From the NCBI GenBank assembly GCA_902363675.1, contig CABJAV010000001.1:372001-436000 (forward strand): 64,000 nt of DNA. The letters are read 5' to 3'. The position numbers were made by a program, and so were the translations under genes. Below, in pieces: positions 26,910 through 35,758 of the stretch (positions within the stretch are counted from its first letter, which is position 1; each line of letters begins with the position of its first letter). This stretch comes from Lachnospiraceae bacterium. GTDB lineage: Bacteria > Bacillota > Clostridia > Lachnospirales > Lachnospiraceae. The notes under the pieces are model-generated. The model saw nothing but the letters and a program-made list of their open reading frames with translations. It was not told the origin of the DNA and made no database searches.

Positions 26910-28379
26910 ATGTTAAAAGAATGGAAAGAATTGGATAAACCGGGAGAGGAAGAATTAAAGCTGCGTCTGGATGCTGCAAAAGAGAAACTGGCAAGACAGC
27001 AGCTTTTGATCAAGGAACAGAAGATACCGGTACTGGTCGTGATGGAGGGATGGGGAACTTCCGGCAAAGGATACAGTATTGGACAGATTATCCAGAACAT
27101 TGACCCGCGCTTTTTTAAGGTTGAGTCAATGCAGAAAAAGACAGAAGAAGATGAGAGAAAACCATTTTTGTATCGGTATTTTGCAAAGATTCCGGAGGCT
27201 GGAAAGTTTGTATTTTTAGATACCGCATGGATGGATGAGATTACCGATGCAAGTCTGCATAAAGAATTGTCGGAGATGGCATATACGAACCGTATCGAGA
27301 GTGTCAGACGTTTTGAGCGACAGCTGACAGACAACGGATATCTTGTCATGAAGTTCTTTTTACACATTTCCAAAAAGGAACAGGAAAAGCGGATTCGGAA
27401 TCTTGAAGATGAAAAGGATACAACGTGGCGGGTCGGCAAGAAAGATTTATGGCAGAATAAGCATTATGACAAATGCCTGGATGCATTTTCTTCTTATCTG
27501 AAAAATACGAATATGCCTTCTGCACCGTGGTATATCGTGGATGCAAAATCAAAGAAATGGACAGAAGTTCAGATATTAGAAACTCTGACGCGTGGAATCG
27601 AGATTGCTTTAAGTAATCATCAGATGGCGGTTCCTCTGTTGCAGAATGTATTTCCGCTAAAGCGTATGCCGCTGCTGGCGGAAATCCCTTTGGACAAGCA
27701 GATCGGGGAAGAGGAATACAAAAAAGAATTAAAGCAGCTGCAGCAGCGCCTTGGCGAACTGCACAATCGTCTGTACCGCAAGAAAGTGCCGGTAATCATT
27801 GCCTACGAAGGCTGGGATGCCGCTGGAAAAGGCGGAAATATCAAACGGATTACCGGAGCACTTGATCCGCGTGGATACGAGGTGCATCCAATCGCAAGTC
27901 CGGAGCCGCATGAGAAGGCAAGACATTATCTGTGGCGTTTCTGGACGAGACTGCCAAAGACCGGACATATAGCGATTTTTGACCGTACATGGTATGGAAG
28001 AGTTATGGTCGAGCGCCTGGAGGGCTTCTGCAGTGAGAATGACTGGATGCGTGCCTACAATGAAATCAACGAGTTCGAGAAGGAACTTCATGACTGGGGC
28101 GCTGTCATTATCAAATTCTGGGTACAGATTGACAAAGATACCCAGCTTGCCCGTTTTACGGATCGGCAGAATACACCGGAGAAACAGTGGAAGATCACCG
28201 ATGAAGACTGGCGCAATCGTGAGAAGTGGGATGAATACGAGACGGCTGTCAATGAGATGATCGCAAAGACGAGCACGACCTATGCGCCGTGGCATATTCT
28301 TGAGTCGGTAGATAAGAAGTATGCAAGAATTAAAGCTCTGAAAATTGTAATTCATGAGCTGGAAAAAGCATTAGAATAA
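26910..28379 (+). CDS. Two-domain polyphosphate kinase 2 (polyphosphate:AMP phosphotransferase type)
   Basis: The 489-residue protein carries two fused PPK2 domains, the class II layout whose known members phosphorylate AMP with polyphosphate. The N-terminal domain (about 30-245) has the P-loop EGWGTSGKG but has FLDTAWMDE where the lid/Walker B region should read FDRSWY. The C-terminal domain (about 260-489) has the intact EGWDAAGKGGNIKR, FDRTWYGRVMVERL and a typical DRQNTPEKQWK. The C-terminal half is therefore probably the active one and the first half regulatory or structural. GGAAAGGGGAAGG precedes the ATG. The acetyltransferase gene follows after 11 nt. Confidence 0.9.
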   Translation: MLKEWKELDKPGEEELKLRLDAAKEKLARQQLLIKEQKIPVLVVMEGWGTSGKGYSIGQIIQNIDPRFFKVESMQKKTEEDERKPFLYRYFAKIPEAGKFVFLDTAWMDEITDASLHKELSEMAYTNRIESVRRFERQLTDNGYLVMKFFLHISKKEQEKRIRNLEDEKDTTWRVGKKDLWQNKHYDKCLDAFSSYLKNTNMPSAPWYIVDAKSKKWTEVQILETLTRGIEIALSNHQMAVPLLQNVFPLKRMPLLAEIPLDKQIGEEEYKKELKQLQQRLGELHNRLYRKKVPVIIAYEGWDAAGKGGNIKRITGALDPRGYEVHPIASPEPHEKARHYLWRFWTRLPKTGHIAIFDRTWYGRVMVERLEGFCSENDWMRAYNEINEFEKELHDWGAVIIKFWVQIDKDTQLARFTDRQNTPEKQWKITDEDWRNREKWDEYETAVNEMIAKTSTTYAPWHILESVDKKYARIKALKIVIHELEKALE

Positions 28380-28390
28380 GGAGATTAGAA

Positions 28391-29599
28391 ATGAATTCAG
28401 TGGAAAATTATGGCTTGCGTTATTTGGAACCAAAAGATTTGGATCAGTATAATGCGTTACTTCGTTATACATTTCAGGTAACGGAAGAGGAACTTATTGC
28501 AACAGGCTGGAAGGATGAGGAAATCAAGCAGTCAAAGTTCCCGGTATTGGAACGTGCGGATGTATTGGGATGTTTTGATGGGGATACACTGATTTCCCAG
28601 TTTGCAGTTTATCCACTGAAAATGAATATCTATGGAGAAGTTTTTCAGGTAGGATTTGTCACAAGTGTCTGTACTTATCCGGAGTACACCGGACAGGGAA
28701 TCATGAAAAAGCTCATGATACAAAGCCTTACCCATATGAAACAGCAGGAAAAGTCGTTTGCTCTGCTGTATCCATATTCGATTCCTTTGTATCATCATCT
28801 GGGATGGGAAATTATTTCCAACAAGATATCTTTTAACATCAAGGACCGGCAGATTCCGACAAAGGTCAAAGCACCCGGCTATGTACGGCGTGTGGCGTGG
28901 GACAGTTCTGATTTCCATGAGCTGCATTCACATTTTGCATCGATCACGCACGGCTGCCTGTTCCGCAATGCTCTGGCATGGGAAGAGTACTGGCGTTGGG
29001 ATGAGGACGATACAAATGTTGCGGTCTATTACAATACAAAGGACAAGCCATGCGGATTCATGGTATACCTCATCAAAAACGATATTATGCATATCAAAGA
29101 GATGATCTATCTGAACCGCGAGGCAAAGAAGGGACTGTGGGAGTATATACATGCTCATGATTCCATGATTGATGAAGTGCATGGAAATACGTATTTCAGC
29201 GAACCGATCGCTTTCGAGATGGATGATGGAGACATTAAAGAATCCATTCGTCCGTATGCAATGGGAAGAATTATTGATATCGAAGAATTTATAAAAGATT
29301 ATCCATGTGATCCGGATGGTGGAACACTTTATATTGAACTGGATATCACCGATAACCTTCTGCCTTGGAATGACCGTATTTTCCGTTTATGTTTTTCGGA
29401 TGGAAAATGTACATTGACACATGAGCCGGCAGAGTACCGGCTCAAGATGGAGATTGGGACATTGACAACGCTTTTACTGGGCTATAAGACAGCCGAGCGT
29501 CTGTATGCGTTAGAACGTATTGAAGGAAAGAAGGAAGCTGTGGACCGTCTCGATGATGTGCTGTTCCACAAGATTCCTTACATATCCGATTACATTTGA
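28391..29599 (+). CDS. GNAT N-acetyltransferase, Eis-like
   Basis: The 402-residue protein matches the Eis-type layout: an N-terminal GNAT domain, a second degenerate GNAT fold, and a C-terminal SCP2-like domain. The acetyl-CoA signature is VGFVTSVCTYPEYTGQGIMKKLM near residues 90-112, containing the Q-x-x-G-x-G/A-type loop. The segment ALLYPYSIPLYHHLGWE near 122-138 is also typical. Eis proteins acetylate amines, including aminoglycosides; the substrate here is not known. AAGGAGA precedes the ATG, 11 nt after the PPK2 stop. The 3' end overlaps that of the convergent MATE gene by 10 nt. Confidence 0.85.
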   Translation: MNSVENYGLRYLEPKDLDQYNALLRYTFQVTEEELIATGWKDEEIKQSKFPVLERADVLGCFDGDTLISQFAVYPLKMNIYGEVFQVGFVTSVCTYPEYTGQGIMKKLMIQSLTHMKQQEKSFALLYPYSIPLYHHLGWEIISNKISFNIKDRQIPTKVKAPGYVRRVAWDSSDFHELHSHFASITHGCLFRNALAWEEYWRWDEDDTNVAVYYNTKDKPCGFMVYLIKNDIMHIKEMIYLNREAKKGLWEYIHAHDSMIDEVHGNTYFSEPIAFEMDDGDIKESIRPYAMGRIIDIEEFIKDYPCDPDGGTLYIELDITDNLLPWNDRIFRLCFSDGKCTLTHEPAEYRLKMEIGTLTTLLLGYKTAERLYALERIEGKKEAVDRLDDVLFHKIPYISDYI

Positions 29600-30948
29600 T
29601 CAGAACCTGCCTGCATTAATTTTTTCCGACAGTGGAAGAAGGCAGGAATCAAAAAGCAATCTGCAAAAATCCAAGCCAGTGGGCTGGCAAAACATGCCGC
29701 GGAATATCCAAACAGTGGCACAAATGCCAGTCCCACGAGCGCACGGGCAATCATTTCAAACACACCGGCAAATACTGCAAAGCCGGAAAATCCCATTCCC
29801 TGAATAAGAAAACGAACGATATTGACCAAAGCCAGCGGGACATAAAAGACTGCGTTGGTAATAAGAAATTGTCTTGCCTGTGCAACGACAACGGTTTCTT
29901 TCGGGTCGACGAACAGGTAAACAAGATTCTGACCAAAGACGATCAGCACAAGAAGAATGATAGCAGAGTAGACAGCTCCAAGAATCACAGCGGAGCGGAG
30001 TCCCTGTCCAAGCCGGTCAAGCTTTCCGGCACCTACATTTTGTCCGCCAAAAGTGGCCATGGTAGAACCAAGTGCGTCGAAAGGACATACCACAAACATG
30101 GAAATTCTGCTTCCGGCTGTCATGGCTGCGACAGCAGCGGAACCGAGGGAGTTGACCGCAGTTTGCAAAATGACACTTCCGATAGCGGTGATCGAATATT
30201 GTAATCCCATAGGAAGTCCCATGATCAAAAGATATTTTACATAGAAAGAGTCCAGATTCCAATCCTCACGCTTCAGGTGAAGAATTTCAAATTTCCAGAT
30301 GATCAGTATCAGACAGAGGATGCCGGATACCGCCTGTGCCAGCACGGTAGCAAAAGCTGCACCAAATACTCCCCAGTGAAAGACTACGATAAACAGCAAA
30401 TCCAGTCCGACATTGAGTACAGCAGCCAGAATCAGGAATACGACCGGCGTGATGGAATCTCCAAGCGAACGCAGGTATGCAGATAATATATTGTAAAGGA
30501 TGATGGCAGGTATGCCGGCAAAAATGACAACGATATATTGATAAGATAAGTCAATAATATCTGATGGTGTGCGCATCAAAAGAAGAATATCACGGCAGAA
30601 TACCACAGTAAGCACTGTGAGTGTACCTCCGAAAAGAATGGATAATACCGCAGAGTTTCCTACATATTTGCGGAGTCCGTCATAATCTCTTGCACCGAAA
30701 CGCTGCGCGATCGGAAGCGCGAATCCATTGCAGATTCCCTGACAGAATCCGATGATCAGAAAGTTGATACTTCCGGTAGCACCCACAGCGGCGAGCGCGG
30801 ATACACCAAGAAAGCGGCCAACGATAATCGTGTCCACCAGTCCATATACCTGTTGAAAGAGCATTCCCATAAGAAGCGGAACTGCAAAGCCGAGAATGAG
30901 TTTCATCGTAGAACCGCTTGTCATCTCTTTTGTTGTACCTTTTCCCAT
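29590..30948 (-). CDS. MATE-family efflux transporter
   Basis: The 452-residue integral membrane protein has about twelve hydrophobic segments in two halves, as in the MatE multidrug and toxin extrusion family, which uses Na+ or H+ gradients. It begins MGKGTTKEMTSGSTMKLILGF; the early VPLLMGMLFQQVYGLVDTIIVGRF is the usual first-helix signature, and PLALVNIVRFLIQGMGFS occurs in the second half. The ATG at 30948 is chosen because AAGGAGG lies 6 nt upstream; the frame is open for another 26 codons without a site. The substrate is unknown. It converges on the Eis-like gene. Confidence 0.9.
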   Translation of the reverse strand: MGKGTTKEMTSGSTMKLILGFAVPLLMGMLFQQVYGLVDTIIVGRFLGVSALAAVGATGSINFLIIGFCQGICNGFALPIAQRFGARDYDGLRKYVGNSAVLSILFGGTLTVLTVVFCRDILLLMRTPSDIIDLSYQYIVVIFAGIPAIILYNILSAYLRSLGDSITPVVFLILAAVLNVGLDLLFIVVFHWGVFGAAFATVLAQAVSGILCLILIIWKFEILHLKREDWNLDSFYVKYLLIMGLPMGLQYSITAIGSVILQTAVNSLGSAAVAAMTAGSRISMFVVCPFDALGSTMATFGGQNVGAGKLDRLGQGLRSAVILGAVYSAIILLVLIVFGQNLVYLFVDPKETVVVAQARQFLITNAVFYVPLALVNIVRFLIQGMGFSGFAVFAGVFEMIARALVGLAFVPLFGYSAACFASPLAWIFADCFLIPAFFHCRKKLMQAGSDQM

Positions 30949-31054
30949 AATTTGCCTCCTTATCCTTTCGCAATGTGTATCTATCTTATCATGATTTTTC
31001 AAAACTTCAAGAGGGTAAAAAGCCAAATTTTATTTTTTTTAAGAGGGGGAATTC

Positions 31055-31083
31055 TTTACAATTTTATAAGGATGCGGTACAGT
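31055..31083 (+). promoter_or_regulatory. Sigma-A promoter for hisC and downstream genes
   Basis: TTTACA (31055-31060) and TACAGT (31078-31083) with a 17-bp spacer. Just after the likely start site a hairpin can form between GCCCATG (31103-31109) and CATGGGC (31125-31131). Confidence 0.6.
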
Positions 31084-31160
31084 ATTGATAGTCCAAAAAT
31101 CAGCCCATGCCAAAATCAGCTTTCCATGGGCGGGGATGTTCAGCAAATAGAGGAGGCAAC

Positions 31161-32222
31161 ATGAAAAACTGGGAAAACAATATTCGAAAAGTCGTTCCAT
31201 ACGTTCCTGGCGAGCAGCCAAAGAAGGAGCATATGATTAAATTAAATACAAACGAGAATCCGTATCCACCGGCACCTGGTGTCGCAAAAGCAGTGGCAGA
31301 CGTGGACATTGACCGTCTGCGTCTGTATCCGGATCCGGTCGTGGCAGATCTGGTACAGGGCATCGCTGACTTTTATAAGGTAGAGAACAATCAGGTCTTT
31401 GTCGGAGTGGGTTCCGATGATGTGCTGGCTATGATCTTTATGACATTTTTTAATGCCAAGGAGCCGATTCTGTTTCCGGATATCACATATTCTTTTTATG
31501 ATGTGTGGGCAGAAATGTTTCGAATTCCGTACGAGCGTATTCCGTTGGATGATGAGTTTAAAATCCGCACAGAGGACTATAAAAAGGCAAATGGTGGTGT
31601 GATCTTCCCGAATCCGAATGCACCAACCGGTGAATTGATGACATTAGAGCAGATCGAGCAGATCATTCAGGCCAATCCGGATGTCATTGTTGTGGTGGAT
31701 GAAGCATATATTGACTTTGGCGGCGAGAGTGCATTGCCTCTGATTGATAAGTATGACAATCTGATTGTTGTACAGACATTTTCAAAATCCCGTTCCATGG
31801 CAGGATCACGTATTGGATTTGCAATCAGTAATCCGGTACTCATTAAGTATTTAAATGACGTGAAGTATTCCTTTAATTCCTATACGATGGACACGATTAC
31901 AATTGCAGCAGGTACTGCAGCAATCAAAGACCGTGCATACTTTGAGATGACACGTGATAAGATTATAAAGACAAGAGAATGGACGAAGCAGGAATTGAAG
32001 AAACTCGGCTTTGTGTTTGGTGATTCCAGGAGCAACTTCATATTTGCCAGACATCCGCAGGTATCCGGGGAAGCTTTGTTTGAAGCTTTGAAAGAAAAAG
32101 ATATCTATGTACGGCATTTTAGCAATCCGGCCAGAATCAATGAATATCTGCGTATTTCCATTGGTACGGATGAGCAGATGCAGGAGTTTATTGATTTCCT
32201 GAAGGCATATATAAATCAGTAA
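31161..32222 (+). CDS. hisC: Histidinol-phosphate aminotransferase
   Basis: The 353-residue PLP enzyme (fold type I) transaminates imidazole acetol phosphate to histidinol phosphate. Visible are LNTNENPYPP near residue 23, VGVGSDDVLAM, PNPNAPTGELM, the aspartate in VVVDEAYIDFG, and the PLP lysine in TFSKSRSMAGSRIGF. The related aromatic aminotransferase activity of HisC-type enzymes cannot be excluded. GAGGAGG lies 4 nt before the ATG at 31161; an in-frame ATG at 31107 falls inside the leader hairpin and lacks a site. It is not in a his operon; the next gene encodes a small membrane protein. Confidence 0.9.
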   Translation: MKNWENNIRKVVPYVPGEQPKKEHMIKLNTNENPYPPAPGVAKAVADVDIDRLRLYPDPVVADLVQGIADFYKVENNQVFVGVGSDDVLAMIFMTFFNAKEPILFPDITYSFYDVWAEMFRIPYERIPLDDEFKIRTEDYKKANGGVIFPNPNAPTGELMTLEQIEQIIQANPDVIVVVDEAYIDFGGESALPLIDKYDNLIVVQTFSKSRSMAGSRIGFAISNPVLIKYLNDVKYSFNSYTMDTITIAAGTAAIKDRAYFEMTRDKIIKTREWTKQELKKLGFVFGDSRSNFIFARHPQVSGEALFEALKEKDIYVRHFSNPARINEYLRISIGTDEQMQEFIDFLKAYINQ

Positions 32223-32257
32223 AAGAATAAGTAAATCTAAGAAATGAGGACAAAATA

Positions 32258-32722
32258 TTGTTTAAGCATTATCTGATTGTTTTTTTTGTTTCCATGGTAC
32301 CGCTGCTAGAACTTCGTGGAGCAATTCCCTATTCGCAGATATTTCATCTTCCGATGATACCATCATATATTATAGCGATTATTGGAAACATGTTGCCGGT
32401 ACCGATCATTTATCTGTTCGCGCGCAAAGTGCTTGTGTGGGGCGCGGATAAGCCGGTCGTTGGCCGGTTCTTTACCTGGTGTCTTGAAAAGGGAGAAAAA
32501 GGCGGCAAAAAGCTGCAGGCGAAGGCCGGAAGAGGTCTTTTTGTAGCATTATTACTGTTTGTCGGAATTCCGATTCCTGGAACCGGTGCATGGACGGGAA
32601 CATTAGCAGCAAGCATCCTGGACATGGATTTTAAATCTACCATTGCAGCAGTCATGCTTGGCGTACTGCTTGCAGGGATAATTATGATGGTACTGAGTCT
32701 CGTAGGAGTTAGTATCTTCTAG
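32258..32722 (+). CDS. Small multidrug export-type membrane protein (COG2426)
   Basis: The 154-residue protein has about four hydrophobic segments and resembles the 'putative small multi-drug export protein' family (COG2426), with the conserved VPLLELRGAIPY near residue 16 and VGIPIPGTGAWTGTLAA near residue 102. The biochemical role of the family is not established. The start is a TTG at 32258 with TGAGGA 8 nt upstream; no ATG with a ribosome site is available before the conserved region. It lies 35 nt after hisC and 22 nt before the acyltransferase-like gene, so it may belong to their operon. Confidence 0.82.
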   Translation: MFKHYLIVFFVSMVPLLELRGAIPYSQIFHLPMIPSYIIAIIGNMLPVPIIYLFARKVLVWGADKPVVGRFFTWCLEKGEKGGKKLQAKAGRGLFVALLLFVGIPIPGTGAWTGTLAASILDMDFKSTIAAVMLGVLLAGIIMMVLSLVGVSIF

Positions 32723-32744
32723 TCAAAGGAAATGTAACAATATT

Positions 32745-34040
32745 ATGAAAGAAAAGCAAAAGAAAACACGCTCTATGCCCAGACAGATCCGTTGGGATAA
32801 ATTAGACAATACGGCACATTTATTTCCTTCCATTGCGGGAGAGAATATGACAAATGTATACCGGATCAGTGTGACGCTCAAGGAAGACATTCAAAAAGAA
32901 TATCTGCAGCAGGCGCTCGATATGGTGTTGCCGAAGTTTGACGGATTTAATGTCCGGCTGCGGACCGGTGTGTTTTGGTATTATTTTGAGGAAAATGGAA
33001 AGAAAGCGCCGCGCGTGACAGAGGAAACGATGTTCCCGTGTCGTTTTATACAACCAAATCGAAATCATAATTACCTGTTTCGGGTCACATATTATAAGAA
33101 ACGCATCAATCTGGAAGTATTTCATGTGCTTACGGATGGGATGGGGGGGATCAATTTTCTCCGGGAACTGACTTATCAGTATCTGCGACTTGTGCACCCG
33201 GAGCTCGGCGGGCAGGATGGACTGAGTGTAGATACATCGTTAAGTCGTGAGGATAGCTTTGTCAGAAATTATAAAAAAGGCAGACCGAGTGGATTTAATA
33301 AGGAAAAAGCATATCTGATTCATGAGGACAGGCTGCCGGCAGGCGAGTTTGGCCTGATGCATGGAAGGATGCCGGTACAGCAGCTCAAAGAGGTCGCACA
33401 TCGGTACCATGCTTCTTTGAATGAATACCTTGTGACGGTATTTGTGTGGAGCGTATACACACAGCTTTTGCATGGAATGCCGGGTGGGCGGCCGATTCGT
33501 GTGGCAGTACCAGTGAATCTGCGTCCGTATTTTGATTCCGATACGACAAAGAATTTCTTTGTCATGGTCTCTGCAGAGTTTCGTCCACAGAAGAACACAT
33601 ATACGTTTGAGGAAGTGCTGGCCATCATACAAGAGAGCCTGCACAAGCAAATCAATAAGGAACATCTCGAGGATTTATTTTCTTACAGCGTATCTAACCA
33701 GATGAATAAACTCATGCGTCCGGTACCGCTTTTTCTGAAGAATATAGCGATGCGGATTGTGTATTCAAAGTCGGCTGTGGCCAATACGACAACGATTACC
33801 AATATCGGAAACATCAAAATTGACGAATTATACCAGCCGTATATTGAGATGTTTCATTCGTTTATTGCCATGTCGAAAGGGCAGTATCTGAAAGGAACAA
33901 TCTGTTCTTATCAGGATACACTGGTATTTACGTTCAGTTCCATTTTTGCGGAGGCAACAGTGCAGAAAGCCTTTTTCCGAAAGATTGCAGAGGATGGCGT
34001 AGAAGTAAGTATAGAAACAAACGGGGTGTATTATGAGTAG
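32745..34040 (+). CDS. Condensation-fold acyltransferase-like protein
   Basis: The 431-residue protein looks like a member of the CoA-dependent acyltransferase/condensation superfamily, related to alcohol acetyltransferase and wax-ester-synthase-like proteins. The diagnostic HxxxDG motif is present as HVLTDG at residues 127-132, followed by GMGGINFLREL. RPIRVAVPVNLRPYF near residue 252 is typical of the second half. These enzymes join an acyl group to an alcohol, amine or carrier-bound acceptor; neither donor nor acceptor can be read here. The ribosome site is weak (AAAGGAAATG). The next gene starts 8 nt before this one stops, and the third overlaps by 4 nt, so the three proteins are translationally coupled. 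Confidence 0.75.
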   Translation: MKEKQKKTRSMPRQIRWDKLDNTAHLFPSIAGENMTNVYRISVTLKEDIQKEYLQQALDMVLPKFDGFNVRLRTGVFWYYFEENGKKAPRVTEETMFPCRFIQPNRNHNYLFRVTYYKKRINLEVFHVLTDGMGGINFLRELTYQYLRLVHPELGGQDGLSVDTSLSREDSFVRNYKKGRPSGFNKEKAYLIHEDRLPAGEFGLMHGRMPVQQLKEVAHRYHASLNEYLVTVFVWSVYTQLLHGMPGGRPIRVAVPVNLRPYFDSDTTKNFFVMVSAEFRPQKNTYTFEEVLAIIQESLHKQINKEHLEDLFSYSVSNQMNKLMRPVPLFLKNIAMRIVYSKSAVANTTTITNIGNIKIDELYQPYIEMFHSFIAMSKGQYLKGTICSYQDTLVFTFSSIFAEATVQKAFFRKIAEDGVEVSIETNGVYYE

Positions 34041-34698
34041 ATGTCAGAAATGCAATGTGATCATTTTAGATCATACGGATCGTTGTCCATTGTGCAAGCA
34101 TGTTCTTGAAGAGGATGGAACTTCAACGGAGGATATGTACCCGAATGCCATTGCTGTCACAAAGAGATTTCGATTTCTGGAAAATTTATTTTTATTTTTG
34201 TCTATTTTGATTGAGTGCCTTCTGGTTTCCATCAACTACAATGCCGACCCACAGGTTCCGTGGAGCATTGTAGCCGGACTGGTATTCATCTATGCGAATA
34301 TTGTATTCCGACTTGCGATTGTGGGTAAATCGGGATATATGTTTAAGACAATCAGTCTGATTATTCTGGCGGTTGCCATGATGCTTGGCATTGATTATGT
34401 GACGGGATATCGCGGATGGTCATTGGATTTTGTAGTTCCGTCTGCGATTCTTGTGGTGGATCTGGTTATTTTTCTGTTGATTTTGATTAACCGCAGAAAC
34501 TGGCAGAGTTACATGATGACAGAGATACTGACCATATTGCTCAGTCTGATTCCGGTTATTTTGCGGTTGATGGGAATGATCCACTTCAAATATCTCGTAT
34601 GGATTGCTTTTGGAACCTCATTATTTTTATTCCTAGGAACTTTGATCTTAGGTGACCAGAGAGCACGAACAGAGTTAAAACGGAGATTTCACGTATGA
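34033..34698 (+). CDS. Zinc-ribbon membrane protein (DUF6320-like)
   Basis: The 221-residue protein starts with a zinc ribbon, Cys4, Cys7, Cys18 and Cys21 (SRCQKCN and DRCPLCKH), followed from about residue 45 by six hydrophobic segments and a short basic tail (ARTELKRRFHV). I recognise the arrangement as DUF6320-like; no function is known to me. Its start lies inside the end of the acyltransferase-like gene and its stop overlaps the hydrolase start (ATGA), so it is made with both. It might anchor the other two proteins at the membrane, or sense a metal or redox state; this is conjecture. Confidence 0.75.
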   Translation: MSRCQKCNVIILDHTDRCPLCKHVLEEDGTSTEDMYPNAIAVTKRFRFLENLFLFLSILIECLLVSINYNADPQVPWSIVAGLVFIYANIVFRLAIVGKSGYMFKTISLIILAVAMMLGIDYVTGYRGWSLDFVVPSAILVVDLVIFLLILINRRNWQSYMMTEILTILLSLIPVILRLMGMIHFKYLVWIAFGTSLFLFLGTLILGDQRARTELKRRFHV

Positions 34699-35627
34699 TA
34701 GAGAATGAAGCAAGTGTTAAGGGACGTGTAATAGCAGAACTTCTTTCCCATCTTACCAATGATCTGCAGATTGGAAAGAAAATCAAAAGCGGAGAACTTA
34801 GAAAGCGGTTAAAAGAGCCGGCGTGGCACGTGCCGGAATGCTTTAATATGACAAATATTGACATGGAAAACTTCTCCATGAAGCTGTTGTCCCTAAAGGA
34901 GAATCCGGGGCAGGATTATGTGATCTTACAGTTGCATGGTGGCGGTTATATGGGGGCGGTGCGCAATGCATATTATGTGTTTGCCGGCCTGTACAATGAA
35001 GTGAGCAAAGGTTGCAATGTACTGACACCGGATTACCGCGTCGCACCGGAACATCCATATCCGGCGGCATTGGAGGATGCGCTCGCATCCTATCAGTGGC
35101 TTTTGGACAAAGGCTATTATGGGGAGCAGATCATCGTTGCCGGGGATTCGGCAGGTGGTGGACTCGCCATGGCGTTGTGCATGTATCTTAAGGATCATCA
35201 CATGCCGATGCCCGGCGGAGTTATCGCCATGTCTCCGTGGACAGATCTGACGGCCAGCGGAGAGTCTTATACGACCAACTACGAAAAGGACCCTTTGTTT
35301 GGCAATACCAAAGAAAGCCTGATCTATGTCAACGATTACGCCGGAGATCATGACAAGATGGATTACTATATTTCTCCGTTATTTGGAGATTTCCGGGGAT
35401 TTCCACCGATGCTGATCCAGGTAGGATCACTGGAAATGCTTCTGAGTGATTCCGTGTCCGTTGCAGCGAAGGCACGGCAGCAGGGCATTCGCGTACGTTT
35501 AAGTATTTATGAAGGAATGTTCCATGTATTTCAGATGGCATACCTGAATATACCAGAGTCAAAGAAAGCGTGGGCAGAAGTAGGAAAATTTATCGATGTA
35601 CTTCGAAGCGATTCCTCGTTGGGATAA
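34695..35627 (+). CDS. Alpha/beta hydrolase, hormone-sensitive-lipase type
   Basis: The 310-residue protein is an alpha/beta-hydrolase of the HSL (class IV esterase) family. The oxyanion motif HGGG is at 81-84, the nucleophile Ser152 in GDSAGGG, and the catalytic His in the C-terminal GMFHVFQMAY. DYRVAPEHPYPAALED is also typical of the family. Such enzymes cleave short-chain acyl esters. No signal peptide is seen. Its ATG overlaps the preceding stop by 4 nt. The pairing with an acyltransferase-like protein suggests attachment and removal of the same acyl group. A terminator follows. Confidence 0.87.
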   Translation: MIENEASVKGRVIAELLSHLTNDLQIGKKIKSGELRKRLKEPAWHVPECFNMTNIDMENFSMKLLSLKENPGQDYVILQLHGGGYMGAVRNAYYVFAGLYNEVSKGCNVLTPDYRVAPEHPYPAALEDALASYQWLLDKGYYGEQIIVAGDSAGGGLAMALCMYLKDHHMPMPGGVIAMSPWTDLTASGESYTTNYEKDPLFGNTKESLIYVNDYAGDHDKMDYYISPLFGDFRGFPPMLIQVGSLEMLLSDSVSVAAKARQQGIRVRLSIYEGMFHVFQMAYLNIPESKKAWAEVGKFIDVLRSDSSLG

Positions 35628-35643
35628 GAGTGGAAGAGAAGCG

Positions 35644-35671
35644 AAAGCATATGCGTGAGCATGTGCTTTTT
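35644..35671 (+). terminator. Intrinsic terminator after the hydrolase
   Basis: AAAGCATATGC (35644-35654) pairs with GCATGTGCTTT (35659-35669), followed by T. Confidence 0.8.
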
Positions 35672-35758
35672 CTATTTAAAAAATCTTTTCAGAATCCCAA
35701 CTATTTTGTATCATATTTCGTATATCTAAGTGAACGGAGATAAAGGCGGTGAACATGC

